Shown: positions 17,940-26,533 of the stretch, piece by piece
How positions within the stretch are numbered: the stretch's first letter is position 1
How the letters are laid out: each line of letters starts with the position of its first letter
Source of the DNA: Vibrio campbellii CAIM 519 = NBRC 15631 = ATCC 25920
Lineage (GTDB): Bacteria; Pseudomonadota; Gammaproteobacteria; Enterobacterales; Vibrionaceae
Direction: 5' to 3'
NCBI RefSeq assembly: GCF_002163755.1
Contig: NZ_CP015863.1
Coordinates: 1,116,001-1,180,000, forward strand
DNA: 64,000 nucleotides
Notes under the pieces: generated by a model
Databases searched by the model: none
Told to the model about the DNA's origin: nothing
The model's input: only the letters and a program-made list of their open reading frames with translations
Made by a program: the position numbers and the translations under genes

Positions 17940-17974
17940 GACCGTTGGCTTGTTCCTAGAAGTAGCTAACGGTC
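17940..17974 (+). promoter_or_regulatory. intra-operon hairpin between binding protein and permease genes
   Basis: GACCGTTGGCT and AGCTAACGGTC pair over 11 positions (one G-U) with a 13-base loop, followed by GATCTTTTG. This is a partial terminator or mRNA-protecting stem; in other binding-protein operons such elements raise the ratio of binding protein to permease. Function is inferred. Confidence 0.6.
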
Positions 17975-18007
17975 GATCTTTTGAGTTTAGGGATTAGGAA
18001 CTCACCT

Positions 18008-18748
18008 ATGCTGGATCTACAAGGATATGAAGCCTCGATCTTAAAAGGGGCTCTAGTAACCATAGAAGTCGCTGTACTTTCACTTCTTTTAGCCATGGTT
18101 CTCGGTATGCTCGGTGCGTTAGCAAAACTGGCGCCTTACAAGTGGGCGAGAGCCATAGCGACACTTTACACCACCATTATTCGTGGCATTCCAGACCTTG
18201 TTTTGATGATGCTGATCTTTTTCGGTGGTCAAATTCTATTAAACAACAGTCTTTATTCGATCAATGAGACACTCAACGAGTGGTTTACTGCAAGTGACCC
18301 TAACCATGAGTGGACTTCTTACTTGCCTGATTATATTGACGTCAGCCCTTTTATTGCAGGCGTGCTGACCATTGGATTTATCTTTGGTGCTTACATGGCT
18401 GAGACGTTCCGTGGTGCGATCATGGCCGTAGACAAAGGCGAATTAGAGGCGGCAAAAGCTTATGGCATGAGCCCGGTAATGTCGTTTCGCAGAATCTTAT
18501 TACCTCAAATGATTCGACATGCCTTACCTGGCTTTGGTAACAACTGGTTGGTCCTACTGAAAACGACGGCATTAGTATCCATCATTGGTTTGGAAGATAT
18601 GGTACGCATGAGCTCGTTGGCGGCGGGTACAACCAAAATGCCATTCACTTTTTATATGGCGGTTGCGATCATTTTCTTGTTCTTTACCAGTGTTTCGACC
18701 GGTTTGCTTAAGCTGGTGGAACGAAAATTCAGTATTCACGCGAGGTAA
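18008..18748 (+). CDS. ABC permease for basic amino acids (HisQ-like)
   Basis: 246 residues with about five membrane segments and the permease EAA loop MAVDKGELEAAKAYGMSPVMSFRRILLP. The N-terminus LQGYEASILKGALVTIEVAV matches HisQ/AotQ. A 35-residue periplasmic insertion (about residues 83-117, SINETLNEWFTASDPNHEW) lengthens it beyond E. coli HisQ. The ATG at 18008 follows TTAGGAA at proper spacing; a TTG start nine codons earlier is possible but less likely. Three bases separate it from the next permease gene. Confidence 0.9.
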   Translation: MLDLQGYEASILKGALVTIEVAVLSLLLAMVLGMLGALAKLAPYKWARAIATLYTTIIRGIPDLVLMMLIFFGGQILLNNSLYSINETLNEWFTASDPNHEWTSYLPDYIDVSPFIAGVLTIGFIFGAYMAETFRGAIMAVDKGELEAAKAYGMSPVMSFRRILLPQMIRHALPGFGNNWLVLLKTTALVSIIGLEDMVRMSSLAAGTTKMPFTFYMAVAIIFLFFTSVSTGLLKLVERKFSIHAR

Positions 18749-18751
18749 ACC

Positions 18752-19429
18752 ATGGATTTTTCATTGATCGTTGAAAGTTTCCCGGTCTACCTTGATGGGC
18801 TGTGGACAACAGTATGGCTTGTTGCGTTAGCGCTGGTGATTGGTCTATGTGTATCAATTCCCTTAGCTATCGCGCGTAACAGCACGAATTACGCATTAAG
18901 TTTGCCGTCATGGGCATTTATTTACTTTTTCCGTGGGACTCCATTGCTTGTGCAGCTCTACCTCATCTATTACGGTATGGACCAGTTTTTCCCGGTGAAA
19001 GATACACTTTGGGAAAACGCGTGGTTTTGTGCGCTGGTGGCTTTTGTACTGAATACATCAGCCTATACGGCGGAAATTATTCGTGGGGCAATTAATGGTT
19101 TGCCTAAAGGTGAAGTGGAAGCCGCTAAAGCATACGGTATGAGCAAGTTTATGACTTATCGCCGCATTATTTTGCCAAGTGCTTTGCGTCGTGCATTACC
19201 AGCTTACTCCAATGAAGTTATCTTCATGCTTCATGGTAGTGCGGTCGCGGGTATTATTACCATTATGGATCTGACAGGGGCTGCTCGTTTGGTGAACTCT
19301 CGATACTACGCACCATTTGAGTCATTCCTAACAGCGGGGCTGTTCTATATGGCATTGACTTTCATTATTTTGTGGTGTTTTAAAATGGCAGAGAAGCGCT
19401 TCTTGGCATACCTAAGGCCACTGAGCTAA
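18752..19429 (+). CDS. ABC permease for basic amino acids (HisM-like)
   Basis: 225 residues, second membrane subunit of the importer. It has the GLWTTVWLVALALVIGL first helix, FIYFFRGTPLLVQLYLIYYG and the EAA loop NGLPKGEVEAAKAYGMSKFMTYRRIILPSA, as in HisM/AotM. It forms a heterodimer with the preceding permease and binds two copies of the ATPase. It is the last gene of the operon and is followed by a bidirectional terminator. Confidence 0.91.
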   Translation: MDFSLIVESFPVYLDGLWTTVWLVALALVIGLCVSIPLAIARNSTNYALSLPSWAFIYFFRGTPLLVQLYLIYYGMDQFFPVKDTLWENAWFCALVAFVLNTSAYTAEIIRGAINGLPKGEVEAAKAYGMSKFMTYRRIILPSALRRALPAYSNEVIFMLHGSAVAGIITIMDLTGAARLVNSRYYAPFESFLTAGLFYMALTFIILWCFKMAEKRFLAYLRPLS

Positions 19430-19459
19430 ATCGTCACCAGCAAAATAGTGAATGAAAAG

Positions 19460-19488
19460 AAAAAGAGCGCCGATTGGCGCTCTTTTGG
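19460..19488. terminator. bidirectional terminator between ABC operon and xthA
   Basis: Stem AAAAGAGCGCC / GGCGCTCTTTT with loop GATT. T residues follow on the plus strand and A residues precede, fitting convergent genes. Confidence 0.9.
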
Positions 19489-19508
19489 TTTTTTGGAAAG
19501 TGATTTGG

Positions 19509-20315
19509 CTATTGGAAAGTAGACCAGATCGGGGCGTGGTCAGAAGGCTTTTCAATACCACGTAGTTCATAATCGATATCTGATTCAACACACTTTTTCG
19601 CCAACGATGGAGTCGCCAGAATAACGTCGATACGCAGGCCTCGATTATCATCGAAACCGCGAGAGCGATAATCAAACCATGAGAAACGGTCATTGACTTC
19701 TGGGTGTAGGTTACGGAAAGTATCTTCGAAGCCCCAATCTAATAAGGTTTTCAACCATTCACGCTCTTCCGGTTGGAATGAACATTTCCCTGTCTTCAAC
19801 CAACGCTTACGGTTTGGTTCGCCAATGCCGATATCTGAATCAATTGGGCTGATGTTAATGTCGCCCATGACGATCAGCTGTTCATCGTTTGTATGGTGAT
19901 CATTCAGGTAAGTCATCAAGTCCTTGTAAAACTGACGCTTATATGGGTATTTGGTTTCATGAGCAATATTGTCACCTTGAGGGAAGTAACCATTTAGAAC
20001 CGTTACCTTCTCACCATTCTCATCTTCAAACGTCACCATGATCATGCGTTTCTGATGTTCTTCATTGTCGGTTGGGAAACCTTTTTGAACGCTGATCGGT
20101 TCTTGTTTGCATAGCATTGCCACACCGTAGTGGGCTTTTTGACCGTGAAAGTAAACTTTGTAGCCCATCGCCTCGACGTCTTCGATAGGGAATGCCTCAT
20201 CGTGTACCTTGATTTCTTGAAGACCAATCACGTCTGGTTGGTGTTTGTCGATAAGCGCTTGGAGTTGATGCAGACGCGCACGAAGTCCATTGATGTTAAA
20301 GCTAATTACTTTCAT
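19509..20315 (-). CDS. xthA: exodeoxyribonuclease III (XthA)
   Basis: 268 residues, as in E. coli ExoIII. XthA is the main AP endonuclease and 3' repair exonuclease. Motifs of the EEP fold are in order: SFNINGLRAR at the N-terminus, GLQEIK (metal-binding Glu), NGYFPQGDN, GDINISPIDSDIG (catalytic Asp/Asn), RFSWFDYRSRGFDDNRGLRIDVIL and PSDHAPIWS (catalytic His). Transcribed alone. Confidence 0.97.
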   Translation of the reverse strand: MKVISFNINGLRARLHQLQALIDKHQPDVIGLQEIKVHDEAFPIEDVEAMGYKVYFHGQKAHYGVAMLCKQEPISVQKGFPTDNEEHQKRMIMVTFEDENGEKVTVLNGYFPQGDNIAHETKYPYKRQFYKDLMTYLNDHHTNDEQLIVMGDINISPIDSDIGIGEPNRKRWLKTGKCSFQPEEREWLKTLLDWGFEDTFRNLHPEVNDRFSWFDYRSRGFDDNRGLRIDVILATPSLAKKCVESDIDYELRGIEKPSDHAPIWSTFQ

Positions 20316-20434
20316 TTTTTATCCTTCTCAAGGGGCGTGTTTGCGTATGATGTTACCATTGCAACGGGAAGGTGCAAATGGTTCTCATGCAAGGGGGGAG
20401 GGAGACTAGTGAGACAAGGCCAAATAGCAAGTTA

Positions 20435-20599
20435 CTACTGTGCTTTAAGTTTGTTTTCCAGATCATTTTGCACGATCTTTAGCGCTTTGAGTGCAGTCTC
20501 AGGATCTATCTCGTTGGTTTCGAGCAGGTAAATTAAATCAACCGCGAGTTTGATCTCTGCTGGCGCGTCGTCGAGAGGAGATTTTGGCTGTTCTGACAT
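20435..20599 (-). CDS. ybaM: YbaM-like small protein (DUF2496)
   Basis: A 54-residue protein found by hand translation: MSEQPKSPLDDAPAEIKLAV then DLIYLLETNEIDPETALKAL and a LENKLKAQ end. It matches E. coli YbaM (KLAVDLIMLLEENQIDPETVLAAL...ENKLKAK). It is acidic, helical and of unknown function. Its ATG shares one base with the priC stop (TAATG), so translation is coupled; E. coli also places ybaM beside priC, which supports a functional link to the primosome protein. No other role can be read from the sequence. Confidence 0.88.
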   Translation of the reverse strand: MSEQPKSPLDDAPAEIKLAVDLIYLLETNEIDPETALKALKIVQNDLENKLKAQ

Positions 20600-21144
20600 T
20601 ACTGGTTCTTTTCCCTATGAGTAATTTGGTTCTCTAATTTAAGCAGGGCTGCTTCGCAACGTTCTAGTCGTTGTTCGGTGGCGAGCAAGACTTTCTGAGC
20701 CTCTGCTCTAGCAAAGCTTGGTGCCATTTCGACCGCTCTTTGCTTCTCTAATACCATTTCGCGTAAACGGCGAGCCCACTCTTGATGCTGTGCCAATTCT
20801 TGATACATCACATTGATGGGTTTTCGGAAGTGGCTGCTGTGCTTGATTTCACCTTTACGAATCTTAGTCGTGGAAATCTCACGTTGAATCGCGGTGATTT
20901 GTGCTACCAGACGCTCTGTTAAGTACTCAGCTCGAAGGGCTGTGAGCTTTCCTTCATTTTGCTCGCGGATAATAGCATCCAGTGTTGCATTTGCCTCTTT
21001 AACACATGGCGTAAGCAAACGAGAACGGCAATGAAACAAGCGCTCATCAAAGAGTGGAACATGATGCTCGCCGCGTTGGCGATCAAGCATGGCTGCTTGG
21101 TTAGACATCTGATTTAAGTTTTCAGAAAGCTGTTTAATGTTCAT
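20599..21144 (-). CDS. priC: primosomal replication protein PriC
   Basis: PriC helps reload DnaB at stalled replication forks. The 181-residue protein is almost all helix, highly charged, with the PriC pattern FDERLFHCRSRLLTPCVKEA in the N-terminal half and RKPINVMYQELAQHQEWARRL in the C-terminal half. I start at the ATG at 21144, which begins MNIKQLSENL and overlaps the upstream gene's TGA (ATGA); the six-codon extension has no support. The stop overlaps ybaM. Confidence 0.88.
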   Translation of the reverse strand: MNIKQLSENLNQMSNQAAMLDRQRGEHHVPLFDERLFHCRSRLLTPCVKEANATLDAIIREQNEGKLTALRAEYLTERLVAQITAIQREISTTKIRKGEIKHSSHFRKPINVMYQELAQHQEWARRLREMVLEKQRAVEMAPSFARAEAQKVLLATEQRLERCEAALLKLENQITHREKNQ

Positions 21145-21926
21145 GTTAATCCCACAAACCACGCGTCATAGGCAAGTTTTATCGCCAACACACTCACCAC
21201 AGTGACAAACACTGGGCGAATGAATTTGGAGCCAAACCGAATAGCGGAATGTGCGCCAACAAAAGCGCCAGCCATTAAACAGACTCCCATGGTTAAGCCT
21301 AGCACCCAGTTGATATGACCTAAAACAGCAAAAGTGATGAGAGAAGTAAAGTTGCTGGTGAAGTTCATTGCTTTTGCTAGGCCTGACGCAAGCAAAATGT
21401 TCAATCGATAAAGTGCCATCGAGCTTACTGTCCAAAAAGCACCGGTACCAGGGCCTGCTAGACCATCATAAAAGCCAATCGTAAACCCCTGTGCATACTG
21501 TTTTTTATTTAACATAGGGCACGGCTCTGGTGTTGGGCTCTGATGTGTTGATTGCGGTGTTTTGTGGAATACGGTGTACATGGCGGCCGCAAGAATAATA
21601 AGAGGTAAAACCTTCTCTAACCATTCTGTACTAATAGCATCAACAAACAGCGTTCCTAATGTCGCGCCAATGAGGGTTGATACAAACGCTCTTCCCCAGC
21701 ACTGTGGTTTGAACAAGCGCTTTCTATAATAAGTAAAGGCGGCAGTGGAAGAAGCAAAAGATGCAGCTAGTTTGTTGGTTCCTAATGCAATATGTGGCGG
21801 AAGTCCTAGCGACAGCAAAGCGGGGACAGTAAGCATGCCTCCTCCACCAGCTACAGCATCAATAAATCCAGCAACAAAAGCGACTAGCGCCAAGACCAAC
21901 AGCATGGTTGGCTCAATCATTTCCAT
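21141..21926 (-). CDS. TauE/SafE family anion exporter (YfcA-like)
   Basis: 261 residues with about eight membrane segments. The glycine-rich repeats FVAGFIDAVAGGGGMLTVPALLSLGLPPHIALGTNKLAA and GFYDGLAGPGTGAFW are the two halves of the TauE/SafE (PF01925) internal duplication. Relatives are proposed sulfite or sulfonate exporters, or carriers of other small anions; substrate is not readable here. The TGA overlaps priC by four bases (ATGA), so the two are translationally coupled though not obviously related. Confidence 0.9.
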   Translation of the reverse strand: MEMIEPTMLLVLALVAFVAGFIDAVAGGGGMLTVPALLSLGLPPHIALGTNKLAASFASSTAAFTYYRKRLFKPQCWGRAFVSTLIGATLGTLFVDAISTEWLEKVLPLIILAAAMYTVFHKTPQSTHQSPTPEPCPMLNKKQYAQGFTIGFYDGLAGPGTGAFWTVSSMALYRLNILLASGLAKAMNFTSNFTSLITFAVLGHINWVLGLTMGVCLMAGAFVGAHSAIRFGSKFIRPVFVTVVSVLAIKLAYDAWFVGLT

Positions 21927-21940
21927 AAATAATTATTCTT

Positions 21941-24016
21941 CTAATATTCGATCTTGCGTTTAAACGGCGGAAGCGAGTCAATTAACGCTTGCCCGTAGCG
22001 TTTTGTTACTAAACGTCTATCAAGGATAGTCACTCTACCAGAATCGCGTTCTTTGCGCAGTAAACGACCGACACTTTGAATCAGCTTTTTGCTCGCATCA
22101 GGAACGGTGATCTGCATAAACGGGTTTCCTCCTTTCTTCTCTATGTATTCCGAGTGAGCCTGTTCTACCGGAGAAGTAGGGACTCCAAATGGAATCTTAG
22201 TGATGATGAGGTTTTCTAGTAGTTCACCCGGTAAATCAAGGCCTTCTGAGAAGCTTCCTGTACCGAAAAGAATGCTAGTTTTCTGCTGATCTACGAGCTT
22301 TTTATGTTTTTTTAGAGTTTCTGCGCGTGAACTTTCGCCTTGAACTTGTAGTGCCCAGCCTCGTTTTATGAAGTCTGAACTTAACGCATCCGCCACTTGG
22401 TTCATTTGCCAATAAGAGGAGAATAATACTAAGTTTGCTTTGTTGTCTTCTAAATACTTAGGCAAAATTTCAATAAGATATTCGGTAAATTGCGGCGCTT
22501 GAGGCTCGTACCTCATTGCTGGAATCAAAAGCTCGGCTTGGTTTTGATAGTCGAACGGAGAAGCCAACGCTAAGAACTGAGTGCCAGACTCAGGTTTTGC
22601 ATCAACACCAACTTGGTGACAGAAATAGTTGAACGAGTTCAGAGCTCGCATTGTCGCAGATACGAGGACTGCACCAATACAGCGGTTCCAGATTTGTTGA
22701 TCGAGTTGCCAGCCAATCTCTAGTGGAGAAACACTAACAATGTAATCTCCTTCTCGGTCTGGATGTTTTTCTAGCCATCGGGCCAAAGGGGCACCTTTGT
22801 CACGAGTAGGCTCTGCCATTAGGTTCCATACTTGCGCTAGGTTTTCCAAGCGCTGAATGTAAAAGCCTAATTCAGCTAAAGCAGGCTCGGCTAATCTTGA
22901 CGATAATTCACCATCTTTAACGCGTTCAGCAATCAAATCGGCGATCTTAGCTACACTTTGATTCGCTTTCTTACTCAGTTGTTTTAGATCTTTAGACTGG
23001 TTTTCTAACCAAGTTGGCAGTTCGCCATGTTCAAAACGATAAACGTTCTCTTCAAACTGAGCAGGGTCAAACTGCTTGGTTAATTGGTTTAACGCAGGGA
23101 TCAGTTCCTGTACCGACTCTTGTAGATCATTACGGAATCGGCCAACACGTTTTTCATCGGTTAATGAAGAAAACTTAGTGATGGATTGGTTGAGCTTTTC
23201 TAGCCATGCCGCAGCCCCTTTCAAGCTTGCTGAAGCAGAAGCATGGTCTCGCGCAACATGAGGCAGGTGATGAGCTTCATCAAATACGTAAATCGTGTTT
23301 TCAGGTTCTGGGAGAATGACTCCGCCACCTAAATCGGCATCCGCCATAACCAATGAGTGATTCGCAATGATGACATCATTCTTGTCTAACTCTGAGCGAG
23401 CTTTCTGAAAAGGGCAGTTTCGATGGGCTGGTAAGCTGTTATTGCAACTGTGCTTATCACTCACAATAAGCTGCCATAGACGATCATCTATTGGTTTTGG
23501 CCAAGAGTCACGGTCGCCATCCCACTTACCTTGAGCAAGAGAACGATACATGGTCTCTAGGAGTTCGATGTCTTTTTTCTTAGGCTTGGTCTCAAACATT
23601 GCGAGCTGGCCACCATCCACACCACTGGCTGTAGCAAGCTTTTCTGCGCAGCAATAGCGTTGACGCCCTTTAGCAATAATAAAAGAAAACTCTCGATCCG
23701 TAATTCGGCGGAAAAGAGGGAGGTCTTTATTCACCAATTGCTCTTGCAAGGCCACTGTCGCAGTTGAAATCACTACTTTGCGGTTGTTGTAAACCGCGAC
23801 AGGAATCGCCGCCATTAAATAGGAGAGTGACTTACCGATACCGGTTCCTGCCTCGGCTACCAGCATTCGATTTGATTTGTGGTATTGCCCGCATAGCGTT
23901 TTTGCGATCTCAGCGACGAGGTAGTTTTGTGCTCGTCTCGGAACAAAGTTATCCAGTTGAGCTTGCAAGTTCTGATAACTGGTTCGAATCGATTTTTGGA
24001 TGTTACTGGTTAGCAT
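21941..24016 (-). CDS. dinG: ATP-dependent DNA helicase DinG
   Basis: 691 residues, XPD-like superfamily 2 5'-3' helicase that unwinds D-loops and R-loops. Walker A AEAGTGIGKSLSYL (about residue 55), an iron-sulfur domain with cysteines in RYCCAEKL and SCNNSLPAHRNCPF, DEAHHLPHVARDHA (motif II), and SVGRLLRKERDSGRVTILD (motif VI). The first of the four expected cluster cysteines is ambiguous because two are adjacent. I start at 24016, where GAGG lies seven bases upstream; an ATG 12 codons earlier lacks a site. No LexA box is clear upstream. Confidence 0.93.
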   Translation of the reverse strand: MLTSNIQKSIRTSYQNLQAQLDNFVPRRAQNYLVAEIAKTLCGQYHKSNRMLVAEAGTGIGKSLSYLMAAIPVAVYNNRKVVISTATVALQEQLVNKDLPLFRRITDREFSFIIAKGRQRYCCAEKLATASGVDGGQLAMFETKPKKKDIELLETMYRSLAQGKWDGDRDSWPKPIDDRLWQLIVSDKHSCNNSLPAHRNCPFQKARSELDKNDVIIANHSLVMADADLGGGVILPEPENTIYVFDEAHHLPHVARDHASASASLKGAAAWLEKLNQSITKFSSLTDEKRVGRFRNDLQESVQELIPALNQLTKQFDPAQFEENVYRFEHGELPTWLENQSKDLKQLSKKANQSVAKIADLIAERVKDGELSSRLAEPALAELGFYIQRLENLAQVWNLMAEPTRDKGAPLARWLEKHPDREGDYIVSVSPLEIGWQLDQQIWNRCIGAVLVSATMRALNSFNYFCHQVGVDAKPESGTQFLALASPFDYQNQAELLIPAMRYEPQAPQFTEYLIEILPKYLEDNKANLVLFSSYWQMNQVADALSSDFIKRGWALQVQGESSRAETLKKHKKLVDQQKTSILFGTGSFSEGLDLPGELLENLIITKIPFGVPTSPVEQAHSEYIEKKGGNPFMQITVPDASKKLIQSVGRLLRKERDSGRVTILDRRLVTKRYGQALIDSLPPFKRKIEY

Positions 24017-24529
24017 ACGGGCCTCAAGTGAGTTGGAGGCGCATAGTAGCACACATCACTGGTTCGACAGTAGTTCACAAAATGGAATGCTTTTGTGCGG
24101 AATGTAGATCTTGTTCACAAAAAAATATTGAACTCAAACTAAATGAAAATAATTTCATTATTTGAAAAATATAAAGCTTCAAAAATGCCATTGATGTAGT
24201 TAGATATTCTGTTTTCTTGTGTAATTTTGCAGTTTAAAGGTGTTTTGTATTTGTTATTTATGACTCACTAAATTAAGGAAAATCAAGTTTATAGTTTAGA
24301 ACTTCATCGAATAATTTAAATGTAAATTTTTAAGTTTTTGTTTTTAAAGTATATTTTTGTTCTTTGATATTTCTATTTAGAAAATTTGACAGCCAGAATA
24401 ATCTTTTGTACTCTAGTGTCCAGATTTTGCAGGTAAAGCATTGTTGCGATTTGATAACAAGCGACCTAAAAAATATAAAAAGGGAATCGGAAAGGATATC
24501 CCAATCTAAGAAAAGGCAGTGGATTAATT
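24017..24529. other. AT-rich region upstream of the porin
   Basis: About 510 very AT-rich bases (many A/T runs) between dinG and the porin. It contains a good sigma-70 promoter at 24386-24414 and the leader. Small open frames here overlap the promoter and have no coding character. Confidence 0.6.
24386..24414 (+). promoter_or_regulatory. sigma-70 promoter of the porin
   Basis: TTGACA, 17 bases, TACTCT. The spacing is ideal and the -35 perfect; transcription would begin near 24421, giving a leader of about 110 bases. The AT-rich upstream stretch could act as an UP element or bind H-NS. Confidence 0.65.
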
Positions 24530-25534
24530 ATGAAAAAGACTCTAGTAGCTCTAGCAGTAGCAGGCATCTCTACGTCTGCACTAGCAGCAGGCAACATCTA
24601 CGACAACGGTACAACTTCTCTAAACCTTAAGGGTGAGATCGACACTTACGTAAGTACTATCGAACGTAAAGAAAACGGTGAGACTTCTACTAAGCGTGAT
24701 GTAGACGTTGACCTATGGGCTAAAATCCAAATCGATGCAGAGCACAAACTAAACGAAGACATCAAAGTATTCGGCTCATTCGAACTAGAAAACGGTGAAT
24801 TCTTCGATAACGACAACAAAATTACTGGTGAAATCGACGGCGACCACGCTCGTGTACGTACAGATGACCTATACTTCGGTGCCTACTTCGGTGACAACTG
24901 GGGTGTAGCTCTAGGTGAAGTTGGTGATTTCGGTGATTCTCTTGACGCAATCACTATCGACAACACCAACGAAGGTCTTGGCTATGTCGATGATTTCGTG
25001 AAATCAAAAGAAAGTGCTGGTCACGCTGTTTCAGTTAAAGGTAGCTTCGACAAGCTAACTGTCATCGCTGATGCATACCTAGATCAACACGAGAAAATCG
25101 ATACTGCATTCGGTCTATCTGCACAATACGCAATCAACGACATGTTCACTGTTGGTGCTTCTTACCAAGATCAAGAAAACCGTAACCTTGCTGGTGATGA
25201 CTACCAAGTAATGGGCGCTGCTGTTCGTTTCAACATGGACAACTTCTCTGCTGCAGTTAACTACGTTGCTGAAGAGCTAAACAAAGCTGACGCTGATACA
25301 TGGTCTGCAGTAGCTGCTTACCAAATGAACGAAGCTCGCGTTTACACTTCATTCGGTTTCACTGAGTACGAAGGCGACCACGACCAATCTTACTACACGT
25401 TTGGCGCTGACTACGCTGTAACAGGTAACGTTCTAACGTTCATCGAATACACTGCAAGCGAAAACGACAATAAAGACGCTTCTACAAAAACTGAAGCTGA
25501 CCTAATTGTCGCTGGTGTTTACTACACGTTCTAA
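24530..25534 (+). CDS. outer-membrane porin (OmpU-like, gram-negative porin family)
   Basis: 334 residues with signal peptide MKKTLVALAVAGISTSALA, then an acidic, alternating beta-strand barrel ending VAGVYYTF (C-terminal Phe for BAM insertion). DLYFGAYFGDNWGVALGEVGDFGDSLD is the constriction-loop region typical of Vibrio porins. Codon use is strongly biased (GAA, GAC, AAC, CTA, GGT), a sign of high expression. AAAGG and a perfect promoter precede it. It is smaller and more acidic than classic OmpU, so it is likely a paralogue; ion selectivity cannot be read. Confidence 0.88.
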   Translation: MKKTLVALAVAGISTSALAAGNIYDNGTTSLNLKGEIDTYVSTIERKENGETSTKRDVDVDLWAKIQIDAEHKLNEDIKVFGSFELENGEFFDNDNKITGEIDGDHARVRTDDLYFGAYFGDNWGVALGEVGDFGDSLDAITIDNTNEGLGYVDDFVKSKESAGHAVSVKGSFDKLTVIADAYLDQHEKIDTAFGLSAQYAINDMFTVGASYQDQENRNLAGDDYQVMGAAVRFNMDNFSAAVNYVAEELNKADADTWSAVAAYQMNEARVYTSFGFTEYEGDHDQSYYTFGADYAVTGNVLTFIEYTASENDNKDASTKTEADLIVAGVYYTF

Positions 25535-25556
25535 TTCAGAACTTAAGTAGATATAG

Positions 25557-25588
25557 TAAAGGTCGCATTTATTGCGGCCTTTTTTATA
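25557..25588 (+). terminator. terminator after porin
   Basis: Stem AAAGGTCGCA / TGCGGCCTTT (one G-U) with loop TTTAT, followed by TTTT. It lies about 22 bases past the stop. Confidence 0.88.
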
Positions 25589-25797
25589 TTAAAAGCTTGT
25601 ATCTCCTTAGGCACCTGAAAGCATGAACCAAGTGAGTACATGAAGATTTATGAGACTTGAATGCGTTTACCAATTATCTACAGTCAATGATTTAGAAATG
25701 GTTGGCTTTTAAGCAATGATTTCCTCAAACTGTGATGAATGGTAAGCGATATTTAACTCTTTTGATGTAATTAATTGAATTTTAAGGTTATTAGGAT

Positions 25798-26463
25798 ATG
25801 AGACTAAAAGCTTGGACTGTAGCATTTGTACTTGGAGTGTTTGGTACAACAGCGAGCGCAGACGCAACAAATAGAGCTGATACTTCAGCAACCCTAACCA
25901 CCGCTCAAGGCGTTCAAGTGCTGTTTGTAAACGGCGTCAGTGCGGATGATTTGAGTGAACCGTTTGGTCTTGTTGATGGCTCTAACCAAGTAGTTGTAAA
26001 AGTAAACAAAGCGATTGGGCGTGGCGATAAACGTACTCAAGTTTACTCTGCACCATACATTCTTGGTTTTAGTTCTGGCGCGGGTGAGCTTTATATTGAT
26101 GCGCCATCTTTTAGAGAAAAACGTCAGGCAGACAAGCTGTTTGAGCAAGATAAAATGGACTGGAAAGTAAGTTTCAACGATAAGTCTATTGATTACTCGC
26201 AATATAAAATGCCAGGTGAGAAAGGCGCGTTCCCTTATTCAAACCTTGATGAGCAACTAGCGGTGTACAATGAAGCTAATGGCGTTTTCTTTGCAAACGG
26301 TAAGAGAGTCGAATTGTCTGAGCTACAAGCAGCGACGGCTGTAACAGCAACTAGCAAAAGCGCGCAAAGAGTAAAATCACCCGTAACAAAAGCGAAGATT
26401 GCCTACCTAGAAATGACAGACGAAGAACGTCAAGCATTCATGAAGTGGGTTGCTCAACAATAA
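25798..26463 (+). CDS. YccT-like DUF2057 periplasmic protein
   Basis: 221 residues with signal peptide (cleavage about residue 21, ASA|DATNRA). It shows the DUF2057 pattern: VQVLFVNGVSADD, SNQVVVKVNKAIGRGDKRTQVYSAPYIL and the late C-terminal ALVTAKIAYLEMTDEERQAF-type helix. E. coli YccT (CsgI) is reported to inhibit curli assembly; no curli genes are present here, so the role may differ. GGATATG-type start, weak ribosome site. It is a single gene with its own terminator. Confidence 0.8.
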   Translation: MRLKAWTVAFVLGVFGTTASADATNRADTSATLTTAQGVQVLFVNGVSADDLSEPFGLVDGSNQVVVKVNKAIGRGDKRTQVYSAPYILGFSSGAGELYIDAPSFREKRQADKLFEQDKMDWKVSFNDKSIDYSQYKMPGEKGAFPYSNLDEQLAVYNEANGVFFANGKRVELSELQAATAVTATSKSAQRVKSPVTKAKIAYLEMTDEERQAFMKWVAQQ

Positions 26464-26488
26464 TCGTTATTGGTAACGACAAAAACTA

Positions 26489-26514
26489 AAAAAGCAGGTG
26501 ATAGCCTGCTTTTA
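26489..26514. terminator. terminator between yccT-like gene and rluE
   Basis: Stem AAAGCAGG / CCTGCTTT with loop TGATAG, A-rich before and T-rich after, so it can serve both convergent genes. Confidence 0.85.
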
Positions 26515-26533
26515 TGTTTTTTGAGGTTTAAGC

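Noticed and set aside
24364..24630. 88-codon open frame upstream of and into the porin
   Set aside because: It crosses the -35/-10 promoter of the porin and the signal peptide codons in another frame; serine runs are a frame artefact of the biased porin codons.
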